This document shows, piece by piece, positions 5,692-5,949 of a stretch of 5,949 bases of DNA. Below the pieces are notes generated by a model. That model was not told the DNA's origin. It made no database searches and was given only the letters and a program-made list of their open reading frames with translations. This DNA is from Bdellovibrionales bacterium (GTDB lineage Bacteria; Bdellovibrionota; UBA2361; JAGRAS01). Both the position numbers and the translations under genes were made by a program. Every line of letters begins with the position of its first letter. The stretch's first letter is position 1. The stretch is taken from assembly GCA_020434465.1 (NCBI GenBank), contig JAGRAS010000076.1:1-5949 (forward strand), read 5' to 3'.

Positions 5692-5806
5692 GTATCTATA
5701 AATAATAATTTTTTTAGAATTTCATTCTTTGTTACCTCAAGTTTAGTTCCAAAAATGACGTTTTATATGATGGGAAATAGAAGTTCATATCGGAGGGATT
5801 TTTATA
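5692..5806. other. AT-rich intergenic gap before the response regulator
   Basis: The 115-base gap has a T-run (5709-5715) without a stable GC-rich stem before it, so it is not a convincing terminator. TATGAT at 5766-5771 could be a -10 element, but no acceptable -35 is found at the right distance. The strong ribosome site at its end is the only clear signal. Confidence 0.4.
5792..5797 (+). promoter_or_regulatory. Shine-Dalgarno for the response regulator
   Basis: GGAGGG ends 9 bases before the ATG at 5807. It is the strongest ribosome site on the plus strand in this window and fixes the start of the truncated response regulator gene. Confidence 0.8.
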
Positions 5807-5949
5807 ATGATTCGCCTTATAGTTGCTGATGATCATGTAGTTTTACGGGAAGCTCTATGCGAAGTCCTCGCTAAAAAACCAGGGTACCAAGTAGTTGCAC
5901 AAGCTGCCGATGGTAACGAACTTTTAAAAAGAATAGAAGAAATAGATGC
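5807..5949 (+). CDS. NarL/LuxR-family two-component response regulator, C-terminus cut by window edge
   Basis: Only 47 complete codons are present. The N-terminus MIRLIVADDHVVLREAL is the first strand and helix of a receiver domain. The acidic pair Asp8-Asp9 binds magnesium, and the DDH...LR pattern is typical of the NarL/FixJ class, which usually carries a C-terminal LuxR-type helix-turn-helix. The segment GYQVVAQAADGNELLKRI (26-43) matches the second strand and helix. The phospho-accepting Asp, expected near residues 54-59, and any output domain lie outside the window. A strong Shine-Dalgarno site and a 115-base gap suggest it starts its own unit. Partner kinase and targets cannot be seen, so a link to the flagellar genes would be speculation. 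Confidence 0.88.
   Translation, partial: MIRLIVADDHVVLREALCEVLAKKPGYQVVAQAADGNELLKRIEEID

Noticed and set aside
5665..5715. Terminator after the PH-like gene (AGATG/CATCT arms, then a T-run)
   Set aside because: The arms pair only 5 bases, are separated by about 20, and the T-run starts about 20 bases after the stem, so the geometry is wrong.

Overview
The window carries two divergent gene blocks around a 198-base intergenic region (3872-4069). It looks like a chromosomal segment of an AT-rich, Gram-negative, flagellated bacterium. The diderm call rests on FlgA, the periplasmic chaperone for the flagellar P-ring, which Gram-positive bacteria lack, and on a lipoprotein with a clear lipobox in the same operon. 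The rod gene order resembles that of delta-proteobacteria-like or Bdellovibrio-like lineages, but the sequence alone does not fix the taxon.

Minus strand, read from right to left (3871 down to 1): a five-gene flagellar operon. It begins with a membrane-anchored coiled-coil protein that has a low-complexity linker and a C-terminal DUF2802/SwrB-like helical module. Next come flgF (proximal rod), flgG (distal rod), flgA (P-ring chaperone) and the start of a lipoprotein that runs off the left edge. Junctions are 10 bases, 18 bases, 2 bases and a 4-base ATGA overlap, so the genes are almost certainly co-transcribed and partly translationally coupled. The products belong to one assembly step: building the rod and then the P-ring, and probably the L-ring, around it.

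The intergenic region is the most structured non-coding part. For the flagellar operon it holds a candidate sigma-54 -24/-12 promoter (GG-N10-GC), a candidate sigma-70 promoter, an imperfect 14-bp stem-loop placed right where the sigma-70 transcript would start, and three TGACG repeats between the hairpin and the first gene.

Plus strand, read from left to right (4070 to 5949): a class V PLP-dependent aminotransferase of the alanine-glyoxylate/serine-pyruvate type, a two-TM protein with a bacterial PH-like (DUF304) domain 20 bases later, a 115-base AT-rich gap, and the first 47 codons of a NarL/LuxR-family response regulator with a strong Shine-Dalgarno sequence. These genes have no obvious functional link to the flagellar block.

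I see no mobile element, CRISPR array, tRNA or rRNA. I found no convincing wholly new system. The best leads are the operon-leading protein, the unrecognised lipoprotein after flgA, and the leader architecture of the flagellar operon.
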